The position numbers and the translations under genes were made by a program. From positions 25,522 through 89,521 of the forward strand of contig CAJXMN010000001.1 of assembly GCA_913056215.1 (NCBI GenBank): a DNA stretch of 64,000 bases, in the 5' to 3' direction. Under the pieces are notes generated by a model. It worked only from the letters and a program-made list of their open reading frames with translations, was not told the origin of the DNA and ran no database searches. This DNA is from an uncultured Flavobacteriales bacterium. GTDB taxonomy: Bacteria > Bacteroidota > Bacteroidia > Flavobacteriales_D > Crocinitomicaceae. This document shows, one piece after another, positions 54,954 through 63,776 of the stretch (position 1 is its first letter; each line of letters opens with the position of its first letter).

Positions 54954-55126
54954 AGCTGATCATATCATCGAACGCAGCATTAACAGTGATTTTACTAACA
55001 ACGAATATTGGAAAGTTTGTAAATATCATTAAATAAACCCCGTCACTAAGAATTAGAGAGCTTCTTACAAGAACGAAGCGTTCTAGACGAAACCATTAAA
55101 AACGAGGCTAACATCTGAAATTCCGC

Positions 55127-55134
55127 TATATTTG
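55127..55134 (+). promoter_or_regulatory. -7 box TATATTTG of the ABC exporter, 6 nt before the ATG
   Basis: TATATTTG is an exact match and lies 6 nt before the ATG at 55141. A TTG start within the box (55132) is open but unlikely. No TTG is found 20 nt upstream. Confidence 0.5.
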
Positions 55135-55140
55135 TCCCGA

Positions 55141-56982
55141 ATGAAACAGTTAACGACCATATTCAAGGCAACATTTGTCTATAAGGGACGCGCGTTGGCT
55201 ACTATCTTCTTCAACTTGCTTTTCGTAATCTTCAACTTGATTTCACTCGTTCTGTTCGTTCCATTTTTACAAGTTATCTTTCCAAGTGATGATACCGAAC
55301 TGGTATTGACAAAACCAGTTTACGACGGTGAGGGAATCGGTGGTTTCGTCGATTATGTTTCGAAATATTTCGACTACTTTATGAGCACGATGGCGCAGGA
55401 AGACCCCAAATATGCACTTATGTTTGTCTGCGTCTCCGTGGTTATCGCATTTTTCCTTAAAAGCTTGTTTCGCTATCTGGCGATTTATCATCAATCGCAG
55501 CTGCGAATGGCCGTGGTTCGGGATTATCGAAATCAACTCTTTGAAAAATCCATGCGGCTACCCGTCTCATTTTTCACAGAAGAAAAAAAAGGAGACTTAA
55601 TGTCACGGATGAATGGAGATGTCAACGAAATTGAAATTGCTGTCGTAGCGGTACTCGAATTAATTTTTCGCGATCCCATATCAGTATTCATTACGGTAGG
55701 GGTATTAATTTATTGGAGTCCTTCACTGACACTCTTCTCATTTATACTTCTTCCCGTCTCTGCTTTGATCATCACGCAAATTGGAAAAAGCCTAAAAAGG
55801 ACAGCCAACAAAGGACAAAAACAACTCGGTGTTGTATTCTCTTTTCTAGATGAATACCTGGGCGGTATTCGAATTGTTAAGGCTTTTAATGCTTCACGCG
55901 ATGCGGTTAACAAGTTCAAAAACATCAACCTACATCATCAACGATTACTCACGAGGGCATTTCGAAAGCGCGATCTCAGTTCTCCACTTAACGAATTTCT
56001 CGGAGCTGTAGTGATGATCCTCATTGTCTGGTATGGCGGTTCAATGATTCTCGATGGCGCAGCAGGAGAAGCGTTTACGGGAAAACAATTCATTGGTTTT
56101 ATTATTGTTTTTTCTCAACTTCTCGTACCTGTTCAAAATATTGCTAAGAATACGGCCAACTTAAGTAAAGCCCGGGCTTCGCAAGATCGCATTGAAGAGA
56201 TTTTGGATTTAGATGAAAAAATTAACGATCCTGAAAAGCCTCAATCAATCCGTCCATTAAAGGATAAAATCGTTTTTGATCAAGTGTCATTCGCCTATCG
56301 CAAAGAAAACGTGTTGTCCAACATTAGCTTTGAACTGGAAAAAGGAAAAACCGTGGCGCTCGTCGGAGAGTCTGGAAGTGGAAAATCAACTATCGCTGAT
56401 CTTTTGCCGCGATTTTACGATGTAAAAGAAGGCGCCATCACCTACGACGGAACAAATATAAAATCCTTCCTACTTCACGATTTGCGCGCTCAAATGGGTA
56501 TGGTCAGCCAGGAATCTATTTTGTTCAACGACACGATATTCAACAATATCGCTTTCGGGATTAAGGATGCTACCGAAGAGTCCGTAATGCAGGCTGCTAA
56601 AGTGGCAAATGCCCACCGTTTTATCATGAATTTGGAAGAAGGCTATCAAACCAATATTGGTGAACGGGGAAATAAACTTTCAGGGGGGCAAAAGCAACGT
56701 GTGAGCATTGCCCGTGCCGTACTTAAAAACCCACCGATCATGATTCTCGATGAGGCCACCTCAGCGTTGGATACAGAGAGTTAAAAATTGGTTCAAGAAG
56801 CGTTAGATCACCTCATGAAGAACAGAACCTCATTGGTTATCGCACATCGATTGAGTACCATTAAAAATGCAGATCTCATTCTTGTACTCAATAAAGGAGA
56901 AATTGTTGAGCGCGGAACACATGAGGCATTGTTCGAGCAAAAAGGACTCTACTACAAATTGAGCACGATGCAGGAGCTTTGA
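55141..56982 (+). pseudogene. MsbA-type ABC exporter interrupted by one in-frame stop
   Basis: The frame from ATG 55141 encodes a half-transporter of typical length (613 codons). It has six membrane helices, Walker A GESGSGKST (from residue 409), Q-loop, the signature LSGGQKQR, Walker B IMILDEATSALD, and then TAA at 56782-56784 (codon 548). After that stop the same frame continues to [10 protein letters not shown], the H-loop His in IAHRLST and a normal end. The family expects Glu-Lys after LDTES, so GAA to TAA explains the stop. Without the last 65 codons the H-loop is lost, so the protein should be inactive unless the stop is read through or is a sequencing error. MsbA relatives flip lipid A or other lipids. 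Confidence 0.85.
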
Positions 56983-57067
56983 GCTTGCACCGCCTTTTTC
57001 AAGATTCTCAAATTGCCGTTATCTCTGAAGATTCCTATCGAAAAGCGTATTCAAATAAGCAGCTTTC

Positions 57068-57490
57068 TCATCCGGCTAAAAAGTGAACAGCGCTTTTTTT
57101 GACGTCGACGGAAACGGGAGCTCCAAAATCTCCAAAGACAGTCAGTATGTTGTTGTGATGATGAGCGGTCTTTATGAATTGATCGCGATTGAAAATCAGT
57201 TTTGTAGAATATCCCTCTTCCTCAATATCGTCGAGAACAGTGTCGTCATTGAATTCACAGTGCCAGTGCACCTCATCTTCAGTGTTGTCATGAAACAATT
57301 CAATGTAGACTTCGTCTGAAAAAACGCTAAAATTGAGTTGACCAAAGTCAAAAACCAATCGCAACATCCCATCATGAGAAAAAGCCCCTTTTGAAGAGAT
57401 ACCGAATTCTTCCAGTCCCACTCTTCCGTACTGGTCTGGTGAAATAAAAATGTCTTTATTCTGAAAATTATGTAACTGTACTGATCGCAT
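57068..57490 (-). CDS. Small cytoplasmic protein of unknown function
   Basis: The 140-residue protein has no signal or membrane segment. It is acidic (HDNTEDEVHWHCEFNDD) with histidines (TAHHHNN), which could hint at metal binding. I do not recognise a family. A box TAGATTTG at 57540-57547 on the minus strand is a possible -7 element, about 50 nt ahead of the ATG, without a TTG at standard spacing. It lies downstream of the heme operon on the same strand after a 146-nt gap, so it may be separate. Confidence 0.6.
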   Translation of the reverse strand: MRSVQLHNFQNKDIFISPDQYGRVGLEEFGISSKGAFSHDGMLRLVFDFGQLNFSVFSDEVYIELFHDNTEDEVHWHCEFNDDTVLDDIEEEGYSTKLIFNRDQFIKTAHHHNNILTVFGDFGAPVSVDVKKSAVHFLAG

Positions 57491-57636
57491 TTTACTTTAC
57501 TTTTTCATGTTCATAATGAAAAAATTGATTCATTTTCTACAAATCTACGATGGACAGGTAGAAAAAAAGATGACAATACTCATTCTTTGCTCCATTATTT
57601 ATCAGTCGAGGATAGCAGAATAAAATAAATGTTTTT

Positions 57637-58602
57637 TCACAATTGCTGAAATTCAAAAGTGGGAGTTCCTTTATTCCCCTCTTCATCGTAAAAGTCGATA
57701 AAACGTAGCTTGTAGAAAAATCCTTCGCGATCCCGTATGATGAAAAGTTGATCGCCGTCTACTTCATAACCGTTTCCCGTGAACGTTTTCCAGTTGTATC
57801 CCAACACGTTGCGCTTTTCCTCTAACAGGATTTCCGAAGCGTATTCGATATCAATATCCTCAAAATCAATACTTTCTTCAAGTTGAAGTGCGCGGGTTTT
57901 GGAGTCGTTCAGCAAACAACCGGTAACCAAATACGGTGTTTCTTCGGGTTCATAGAATAGATGCGTGTACTGGGTAAAAATTAAATCCCAGTCATCTTTT
58001 GGTGGCGCAATATCGGCTATACCTCCCGTTTCGAGGTTAAAATGCGTGTAATTGTAATCTACATTTCTGGGAATCGTGATTGTGGTTCCTTCATTGGATT
58101 GTAAAGGGCCAAACGTAATGGTGAATTCATCCATATTGGCGTTATTGAGTTGCAGCTTTCTCATTCCTAAATGAGAGCCATCGGGGGCATATCCTCTATC
58201 GATAATGAACACTTCATTTTTTTTCCAGCCGTTCAGTGCGGTGGAATCGAGGTTTCCACTGGGCATATCGCGTTTTTTATTTGCTGTAAACCCGGCGGTG
58301 TCTGTCACTGCGTTAAAATTGAATTGGTCTGTGTGTAATGCATACATCATTTTTGATGAATTGATTACGATGTTATGCGCCGTGTCACAGCAGGTAAAGC
58401 CCAAATCCCAATCCGTTTTTGGGTGTCTACCTACTTCTTGATTCTTTCCCAGGTCAAAGTATACTTGCCATTTGTAATCGGCGCCCATGGTTAAGGTTTG
58501 TGTATGTACATTTCCAGGCTCTTTAGGTTGAATAGGGCGCTCTTCTTTCAAACATCGCGCAAAAATGATCAATCCGATGACCGTTATGATTACCTTACTC
58601 AT
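57637..58602 (-). CDS. HmuY-like protein, probable lipoprotein
   Basis: The 321-residue protein has a short hydrophobic start and a Cys at residue 17 (IFARC), a weak lipobox because Arg precedes the Cys. Two HmuY-type segments follow: WDLGFTCC (about residues 65-72) and WDLIFTQYTH (about 195). Next come LGYNWKTFTGNGYEV and a closing strand set. HmuY of Porphyromonas binds haem on the cell surface and passes it to HmuR. Here His candidates are HPKTDWD, HTDQF and FTQYTHLF. It has no T9SS domain. It overlaps the receptor gene by 8 nt and ends the operon. Confidence 0.75.
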   Translation of the reverse strand: MSKVIITVIGLIIFARCLKEERPIQPKEPGNVHTQTLTMGADYKWQVYFDLGKNQEVGRHPKTDWDLGFTCCDTAHNIVINSSKMMYALHTDQFNFNAVTDTAGFTANKKRDMPSGNLDSTALNGWKKNEVFIIDRGYAPDGSHLGMRKLQLNNANMDEFTITFGPLQSNEGTTITIPRNVDYNYTHFNLETGGIADIAPPKDDWDLIFTQYTHLFYEPEETPYLVTGCLLNDSKTRALQLEESIDFEDIDIEYASEILLEEKRNVLGYNWKTFTGNGYEVDGDQLFIIRDREGFFYKLRFIDFYDEEGNKGTPTFEFQQL

Positions 58603-60934
58603 TGTTTTTCGATTTTATTTCTACAATACATCGAGCAAAAAATGTTCTGCCCGTTCCCACCTGAACCTGACCTGTTCCCGCGGCGTGTGCTCCTGTACTT
58701 TCGCCTGAGCTGATGACAGACCGAACATTTAACGCATTTTTTATTCCGATAGATAGCTGCAGCCTTTTTTCCAAAAATGATCGACTCAGTGTAGCATCCA
58801 GCATGTGGTAATCTGCTATTTCTCCCTCTTGCAACTGACCGTCTTCACCTTGTCGAATCGTTGGGAGGGTTCCCGTGTACTTGTAAAACACATTGGTGTG
58901 CAAACCAATCGGTTGAATAGTATATTGAAAAGATCCCTGAACTTGAGGAGAGAAAAGAAAGTTGAAATTCTCGGGGTTGAAGTTTGCCAATTGATTTTGT
59001 CTTCCGACATAACCCGCGCCAATTTGTGCAGTGAGTTTTTTACGCTTGAATGTGGACTGCAATTGCACTCCGGTTGTTTTATAGCGTTCGAGATTAAAAT
59101 AGGAAAACAGGGTCTGATTTTGCTGTGCCAGTGTTATCCGATTCTCAATGTCATTGTAAAAAACGCTCAGTTTGTTTTTCCATTGTCCTTTGGAAAGTCG
59201 CGTGCTATGACTAAATGCCATATTGAAATTGTTGGATTGTTCGGCCTGGAGGTCTTCATTGCCCTGTATGTTATGATTGATATCGACAAAATAAAAATGG
59301 AGCTCCTTTATACTCGGAGATCGAAACCCCCGTGCATACGAAGCGCGCAGGTATAATTGCTGCTTTTCACGCTGGAATATTTTCCATTTGGAATGAAAAG
59401 AAGGAACCAGAGGAGCAGGATAGGAAGAGTTATAACTCCAGCGCAATCCAGGGCGAAAAACCAACTGATCAACGGGTCTGTACTCGAGCGAACCAAAAAG
59501 GGCCGCATCAATAATGGTCTGTTCACCGGATGCAATTCTTTTACCTCTACCTATATCATAATTGACATCGTATCCAATCTTGAATTGAACTTTGGAACTA
59601 TCGTTGACGTATGTCCAGTTTCCGCGGGATAAAAGCGTGTGAAATGTGGAGGTATCATGGTCAGAGGGAGCTGGAGATAGTACATCTTCTATTGTCGTCA
59701 AGTCCCGTAAAAAAGTGTTTTTTTGACGAAAGAACCCGTTGTAAGCTGCAATGAAATTGAATGACGAATGGCCCGCTGAAACATAGTTCCCCTGAATGCG
59801 CTGATTGATTCTGTCGGTTTCGTAGTAGTCGTCGAATGCGCTCTGCAAATACGGTGGACGCGGAGACCCTCGATTAATCACCTCCTCAGTAAAATTGTTG
59901 CTGGAATAATTCAGGAACCATTTTTCTTTTTGAAGGCGGTAGTTCAAATTGACAAAGTACTGCTCTTTTGGATTCCATGACATTACGCGCGATGAGTCAG
60001 CTATTGGGTCGCGGTCATAAAAAAAGTTCGGGTGATCGGGACTCCATCCATCAAAAAAGTATCGACCGCCATCGATCACAACCTGATGGGTTCCGTTTCC
60101 CCATCGCAATTGCCCCGTATTGTTAAACCGACCATTGCTTTCATAATAGTTTTTCGAAAGAACCGACCACTTTGCAGCGGTACTTTTTTTTGTGATGATA
60201 TTGATTGTACCTCCGAGAGCGTCTGTGCCGTACTGTACTGATAAGGGTCCTTCTATTATTTCAATTCGATCCACATTTTCCATGGGGATTTGTGATAAAT
60301 CGATATTTCCATCAAGTCGACCAGTCATGGGGACTCCATCGATGAGGATTTTAATGTTTTGTCCTCCGATACCCTGCAACTCCATGCGGCTGCCCAGAAT
60401 ATTGTCTTCACTCAGTCGGACATTCAAGGTGTTGGACAATGCATCCTTGAGGTTTTGAGCAGCCATATTCTCAATTTGACGGGCGTCGATGACTTTTACT
60501 TCATGAATAGACTGATCAGCCTTTTGTTTTTTGTATTGTGCCGTTACAACGACTTCATCAAATTGTTGACTACTGGGCTTGAGGTAAATGAATTGTTTTT
60601 CTTTATTGAGGCCGAGCGTATCATTATATGTGTTGTACCCGTAAAAACGAACGGTCACGGAATAGCGAACACCTTTGTCGTGATGGGGAACATTTACTGT
60701 GCCGTTGCGATCCGTAGTTAATCGTTGAACGATACTGTCATTGGAAAGTGACTTGAAGCTGATTTGAGCACCGGGAACAGGTCGGTCGTCTTCAGCAGAA
60801 AGAACAAAGATTTGCTGTGAATACCCCTTCACAGCGGTCAAAACTGAGAGTAGGACGACAATCAATGCGCGGTTCCATAGGGCTTTGCTATGATGAAGTC
60901 GAACCTTAGATAAAACGCTGTTACGACCGACCAT
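58595..60934 (-). CDS. TonB-dependent outer-membrane receptor (HmuR-like)
   Basis: The 779-residue protein has a long N-terminal signal region, a CarboxypepD_reg-like domain, a plug (about residues 145-255, with MELQGIGGQNIKILIDGVPM and DALGGTINIIT) and a 22-strand barrel ending in VEIKSKNNE. It imports a ligand, presumably haem or iron complex, given the HmuY-like neighbours. Whether the start at 60934 or a later Met is used is open: the hydrophobic segment lies near residues 22-40. It overlaps the last gene by 8 nt and follows DoxX by 4 nt. Confidence 0.88.
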   Translation of the reverse strand: MVGRNSVLSKVRLHHSKALWNRALIVVLLSVLTAVKGYSQQIFVLSAEDDRPVPGAQISFKSLSNDSIVQRLTTDRNGTVNVPHHDKGVRYSVTVRFYGYNTYNDTLGLNKEKQFIYLKPSSQQFDEVVVTAQYKKQKADQSIHEVKVIDARQIENMAAQNLKDALSNTLNVRLSEDNILGSRMELQGIGGQNIKILIDGVPMTGRLDGNIDLSQIPMENVDRIEIIEGPLSVQYGTDALGGTINIITKKSTAAKWSVLSKNYYESNGRFNNTGQLRWGNGTHQVVIDGGRYFFDGWSPDHPNFFYDRDPIADSSRVMSWNPKEQYFVNLNYRLQKEKWFLNYSSNNFTEEVINRGSPRPPYLQSAFDDYYETDRINQRIQGNYVSAGHSSFNFIAAYNGFFRQKNTFLRDLTTIEDVLSPAPSDHDTSTFHTLLSRGNWTYVNDSSKVQFKIGYDVNYDIGRGKRIASGEQTIIDAALFGSLEYRPVDQLVFRPGLRWSYNSSYPAPLVPSFHSKWKIFQREKQQLYLRASYARGFRSPSIKELHFYFVDINHNIQGNEDLQAEQSNNFNMAFSHSTRLSKGQWKNKLSVFYNDIENRITLAQQNQTLFSYFNLERYKTTGVQLQSTFKRKKLTAQIGAGYVGRQNQLANFNPENFNFLFSPQVQGSFQYTIQPIGLHTNVFYKYTGTLPTIRQGEDGQLQEGEIADYHMLDATLSRSFLEKRLQLSIGIKNALNVRSVISSGESTGAHAAGTGQVQVGTGRTFFARCIVEIKSKNNE

Positions 60935-60938
60935 ATTT

Positions 60939-61391
60939 TCATTTTTTACGTTGTGTTCCCAGTAGTTTTTTCCACTGTTTCCAGTAAAATGCGATCAAAC
61001 TACCGTTCAAGACAGTAAAAGCCCCCGTTTTGATCACCTCATTCATATCATCGTTCATAAAGGTGTGAAGTAGAAAAATATTCAATACGATAGGAAAGAG
61101 AATGATAAGACCTACCAAACGGGTTGTAGGAAAAACCAATAGTAACCCCGCTATGATTTGTAACACACCCACGAAGTGAAGAAAACCCGTTGTTTTCATC
61201 ATTTTCACTGTCAATCGAAAAGGCATGGGATTTTCATAAGTACCCGACTCAATAGCATCAATATACGCCGTATTTGCTTTTGGATGCGATGCTCGCTCTT
61301 TCGGTATAAACTTACTGACACCTGCATACAGAAACAATGCAGCCAGAGTCACGGTCAACACAGCGTGAAGATATGTAAACACTTTCTTCAT
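60939..61391 (-). CDS. DoxX family membrane protein
   Basis: The 150-residue protein has four membrane helices in the DoxX pattern (ALFLYAGVSKFIPKE; LHFVGVLQIIAGLLL; VLNIFLLHTFMND). DoxX relatives occur with redox or haem-linked functions, but the role here is unknown. It sits 2 nt after the DUF6607 gene and 4 nt before the receptor. A role in reducing or handling iron at the membrane is a guess. Confidence 0.82.
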   Translation of the reverse strand: MKKVFTYLHAVLTVTLAALFLYAGVSKFIPKERASHPKANTAYIDAIESGTYENPMPFRLTVKMMKTTGFLHFVGVLQIIAGLLLVFPTTRLVGLIILFPIVLNIFLLHTFMNDDMNEVIKTGAFTVLNGSLIAFYWKQWKKLLGTQRKK

Positions 61392-61393
61392 TT

Positions 61394-62317
61394 CTACGAT
61401 TTTTCAGTATTGACAAACGCATCAATGATGGATTGAATATCATCGCGCGCTTCTTGTCGCTTGTAAGCATCACCAGCGTATTTTTTACCCGCGCCAAAAA
61501 GGCGTTCAAACAATTTTTTTCCATCCACCTTTTTCTCAATTTTGAGTACATCATATTGCTCATAGGTTTTTGCCCAAAGCTCTCGAACATCCGCCCAGTA
61601 GGCCTCATTTTTGTCCCACCAATCAATAGCTGGTTGACAATCGTATTCTCCTTCCAGGAATTTTTCGTGCCCTTTTTCCCAGCAAACCAGTTGATCACCT
61701 TCATCAGTACGAACTACTTTTTCATTGTCCTGCTCTAAAATCCAACCATAATCGGTGAGTTCAATTCTACTGTGGCGAACAGTGACATTGTAATCATCGC
61801 GTTTCGAAAATTCGCGGCGGGGCAGTGGCGCATCGGCAGTTCCCTCCCAATAGTGCTTACCATCGACGTGAACCCAGCTTCCATAACCTTCGTATCTTGG
61901 ACTATCATCGACTTGGTATACCTTTTGTGACCAGGTACCCTCGACCTCTTCAGCACTGAGCTCCTCTTTCTTCCACGTGTTGTCTTTTTGAAAAGTTAAC
62001 AAGGTTTGGTTCTCGTAAACCCAATCCTGACGCCAATGTTTGACGATAAAAGTGTCATTCACAACGAGGATGTGTTGTAGCACAATTTTTTCGGGTTCAT
62101 TTTCTACGGCAAACACGTATTCAATTCCCCATGATGAATAATTTTCGTGATATTCATAACTTGTGTCCGGCGAGAATGTTTCAGCAAAATCAAAGGTCAC
62201 TTTATAACATCCTTCCATTTCGAGAATTGCTTCCCGGTCGCGTTGAATTTTGTCTGTTTGTGCTATTGTCCCCCAACTAATGAATAGCGCTGTCAAGCAT
62301 GTTACTATTGTTCTCAT
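61394..62317 (-). CDS. DUF6607-like exported protein in the heme operon
   Basis: The 307-residue protein has a signal peptide (MRTIVTCLTALFISWGTIA) and the phrase EGCYKVTFDFAETFSPDTSY, which recalls the start of DUF6607 proteins of Bacteroidota. It is rich in Trp, Glu and Lys, with a His-containing strand region. It ends 2 nt before DoxX and starts 4 nt after the first HmuY-like gene. A periplasmic step in haem or iron handling fits its place, but no function is established. Confidence 0.72.
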   Translation of the reverse strand: MRTIVTCLTALFISWGTIAQTDKIQRDREAILEMEGCYKVTFDFAETFSPDTSYEYHENYSSWGIEYVFAVENEPEKIVLQHILVVNDTFIVKHWRQDWVYENQTLLTFQKDNTWKKEELSAEEVEGTWSQKVYQVDDSPRYEGYGSWVHVDGKHYWEGTADAPLPRREFSKRDDYNVTVRHSRIELTDYGWILEQDNEKVVRTDEGDQLVCWEKGHEKFLEGEYDCQPAIDWWDKNEAYWADVRELWAKTYEQYDVLKIEKKVDGKKLFERLFGAGKKYAGDAYKRQEARDDIQSIIDAFVNTEKS

Positions 62318-62321
62318 ATTT

Positions 62322-63578
62322 TTATTGATTTACGATTAATTTTTTTGTTTTCATTTCATTTCCGGCAGCTACGCGAACGATGTACACACCTGGTCTCAAG
62401 TGCCCGATGTCGAACTTGTGTTGTACCAATCCTTTGCCTGGGGTGCGCTCAAAAGCCGCTACTTGTTCTCCCGCTGTGGTTAAAATCGTCGTTGTGAAGG
62501 ATGAACTTCCTTTGGATTCAGCTATGATATTCAACTCGCCTTGTTGAGCGGGGTTGGGATACAGCGAAAAGACGAGTTGAGGGGCAGATTCCTCACCGAG
62601 ATGTGCTGTTGCTATTTTTTCGAGATCAAACGCAAAGTTTCCATTGGCATTTCCCCCAAATCCGGTTGGGATAATTTTCCACACTTCATCATTTTCATTC
62701 TTCACAAAATAGACGCGATCGTTTTCAATAGTATACCCCTGACCGTTAAAAGATTTCCAGTTATAGCCAATCGTATTGATAGGAGTGACGAAGTCGGCGC
62801 TCTGATAGTCTGAGTATGTCGCTGGGTCGGAGACTCCTGTTTCTAGCGCAGCCGTGAGTCCTGGACGCAACAATATACTCGCCACAGGGTAGGGCGTTGG
62901 AATAAACTCCGTGTGCTTGGTAAACAAAAGGTCCCAATCACTCGTGCTCACTGGTTCGCGATCACGAACGGTTTCATCGAGGAGCGAGTAGTATCCAAAT
63001 AATTTATCTGTGAAATTCGCCTTATCTAAGGTTGCAGCTACCTCATTTGTTCCGTCGATACTGGCAAACGTAAAACTGTACACCCCGCTGATCAAACTCT
63101 CTATTTTTAGTTTTTTGAAGCTTCCGTCTGTCAACTCAATAATGTGTATGGAGTCTCCAGTAATTTCGTGAGTAACGACGTTGTAAATTCCCCATCCTAC
63201 GTCAAAATCGTCATTGGGATCAGCTGTTGCGTCAAAAGCTCCGAGAGACCAGGACGTATCAGAGTTGTAAATGGGATTCCACTGGTTGATTCCCGAAGTA
63301 TCGGTAGTAGACCAATCGCTGTTGTCTCCATTCGGGTATACCCACAGTTTTACGCCGTATTCAGAGTTAATACGAATGGAAGTTCCAAATGAGCTCGAAA
63401 CGTCGAAGGCGATATCCCAATTGTCAGCGACAACTGAACCTTGTTCTCCACTTTCTAAACTGTACCAGGTTTGATCGACTTGACCGATTCCCGTGCTGAC
63501 TGTGTCAGAAATTTGCTGTGTCCAGACCCATCCGGTAAGGAGCAGCGTTATCAATAGAATTGTACCTCTTTTCATCAC
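62322..63578 (-). CDS. HmuY-like protein with type A T9SS C-terminal domain
   Basis: The 418-residue protein has a signal peptide (to about 21) and two HmuY-type segments (WDIAFDVSSSFG near residue 54; WDLLFTKHTEF near 218). The shared segment IGYNWKSFNGQGYTI follows, and the protein ends with a T9SS type A domain (LYPNPAQQGELNI to KKLIVNQ). The lipoprotein paralog at 57637 has the same body without this tail. It should therefore be sent to the surface by T9SS. His in FTKHTEF is a candidate haem ligand. It is the first gene of the operon. Confidence 0.8.
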   Translation of the reverse strand: MMKRGTILLITLLLTGWVWTQQISDTVSTGIGQVDQTWYSLESGEQGSVVADNWDIAFDVSSSFGTSIRINSEYGVKLWVYPNGDNSDWSTTDTSGINQWNPIYNSDTSWSLGAFDATADPNDDFDVGWGIYNVVTHEITGDSIHIIELTDGSFKKLKIESLISGVYSFTFASIDGTNEVAATLDKANFTDKLFGYYSLLDETVRDREPVSTSDWDLLFTKHTEFIPTPYPVASILLRPGLTAALETGVSDPATYSDYQSADFVTPINTIGYNWKSFNGQGYTIENDRVYFVKNENDEVWKIIPTGFGGNANGNFAFDLEKIATAHLGEESAPQLVFSLYPNPAQQGELNIIAESKGSSSFTTTILTTAGEQVAAFERTPGKGLVQHKFDIGHLRPGVYIVRVAAGNEMKTKKLIVNQ

Positions 63579-63611
63579 TATATTTATTTAGATTAATTAT
63601 AAATAATAGCA

Positions 63612-63642
63612 CAAATATATTTGATCACTGCTGTGTGTACAA
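63612..63642 (-). promoter_or_regulatory. Promoter of the heme operon: TTG-N20-TATATTTG
   Basis: TTG (63640-63642) and TATATTTG (63612-63619) on the minus strand have exactly 20 nt between them, a perfect fit. The leader is about 30 nt. I see no clear Fur-type palindrome overlapping the boxes. Confidence 0.7.
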
Positions 63643-63776
63643 TACCATTTTTACGGTATTTCTCTTGAAATGAAAAAAATACCCAAAACAAGGTAGTGGA
63701 AAAAAGGGTAGAGAGAACTGCCTTTTAAGGCTATCAAAAAATTATGTTAACAGTTGAACTTTCGCAATGCATCTCT

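Noticed and set aside
56788-56982. Independent 64-aa gene starting at TTG after the stop in the ABC exporter
   Set aside because: It is exactly the missing C-terminal end of the exporter in the same frame, with the H-loop; an independent gene is less likely than one interrupted gene.
57501-57523. Palindrome TTTTTCAT-gttcata-ATGAAAAA ahead of the 57068-57490 gene
   Set aside because: Purely AT-rich and lying in the leader; such stems are expected by chance in this composition and show no other operator features.
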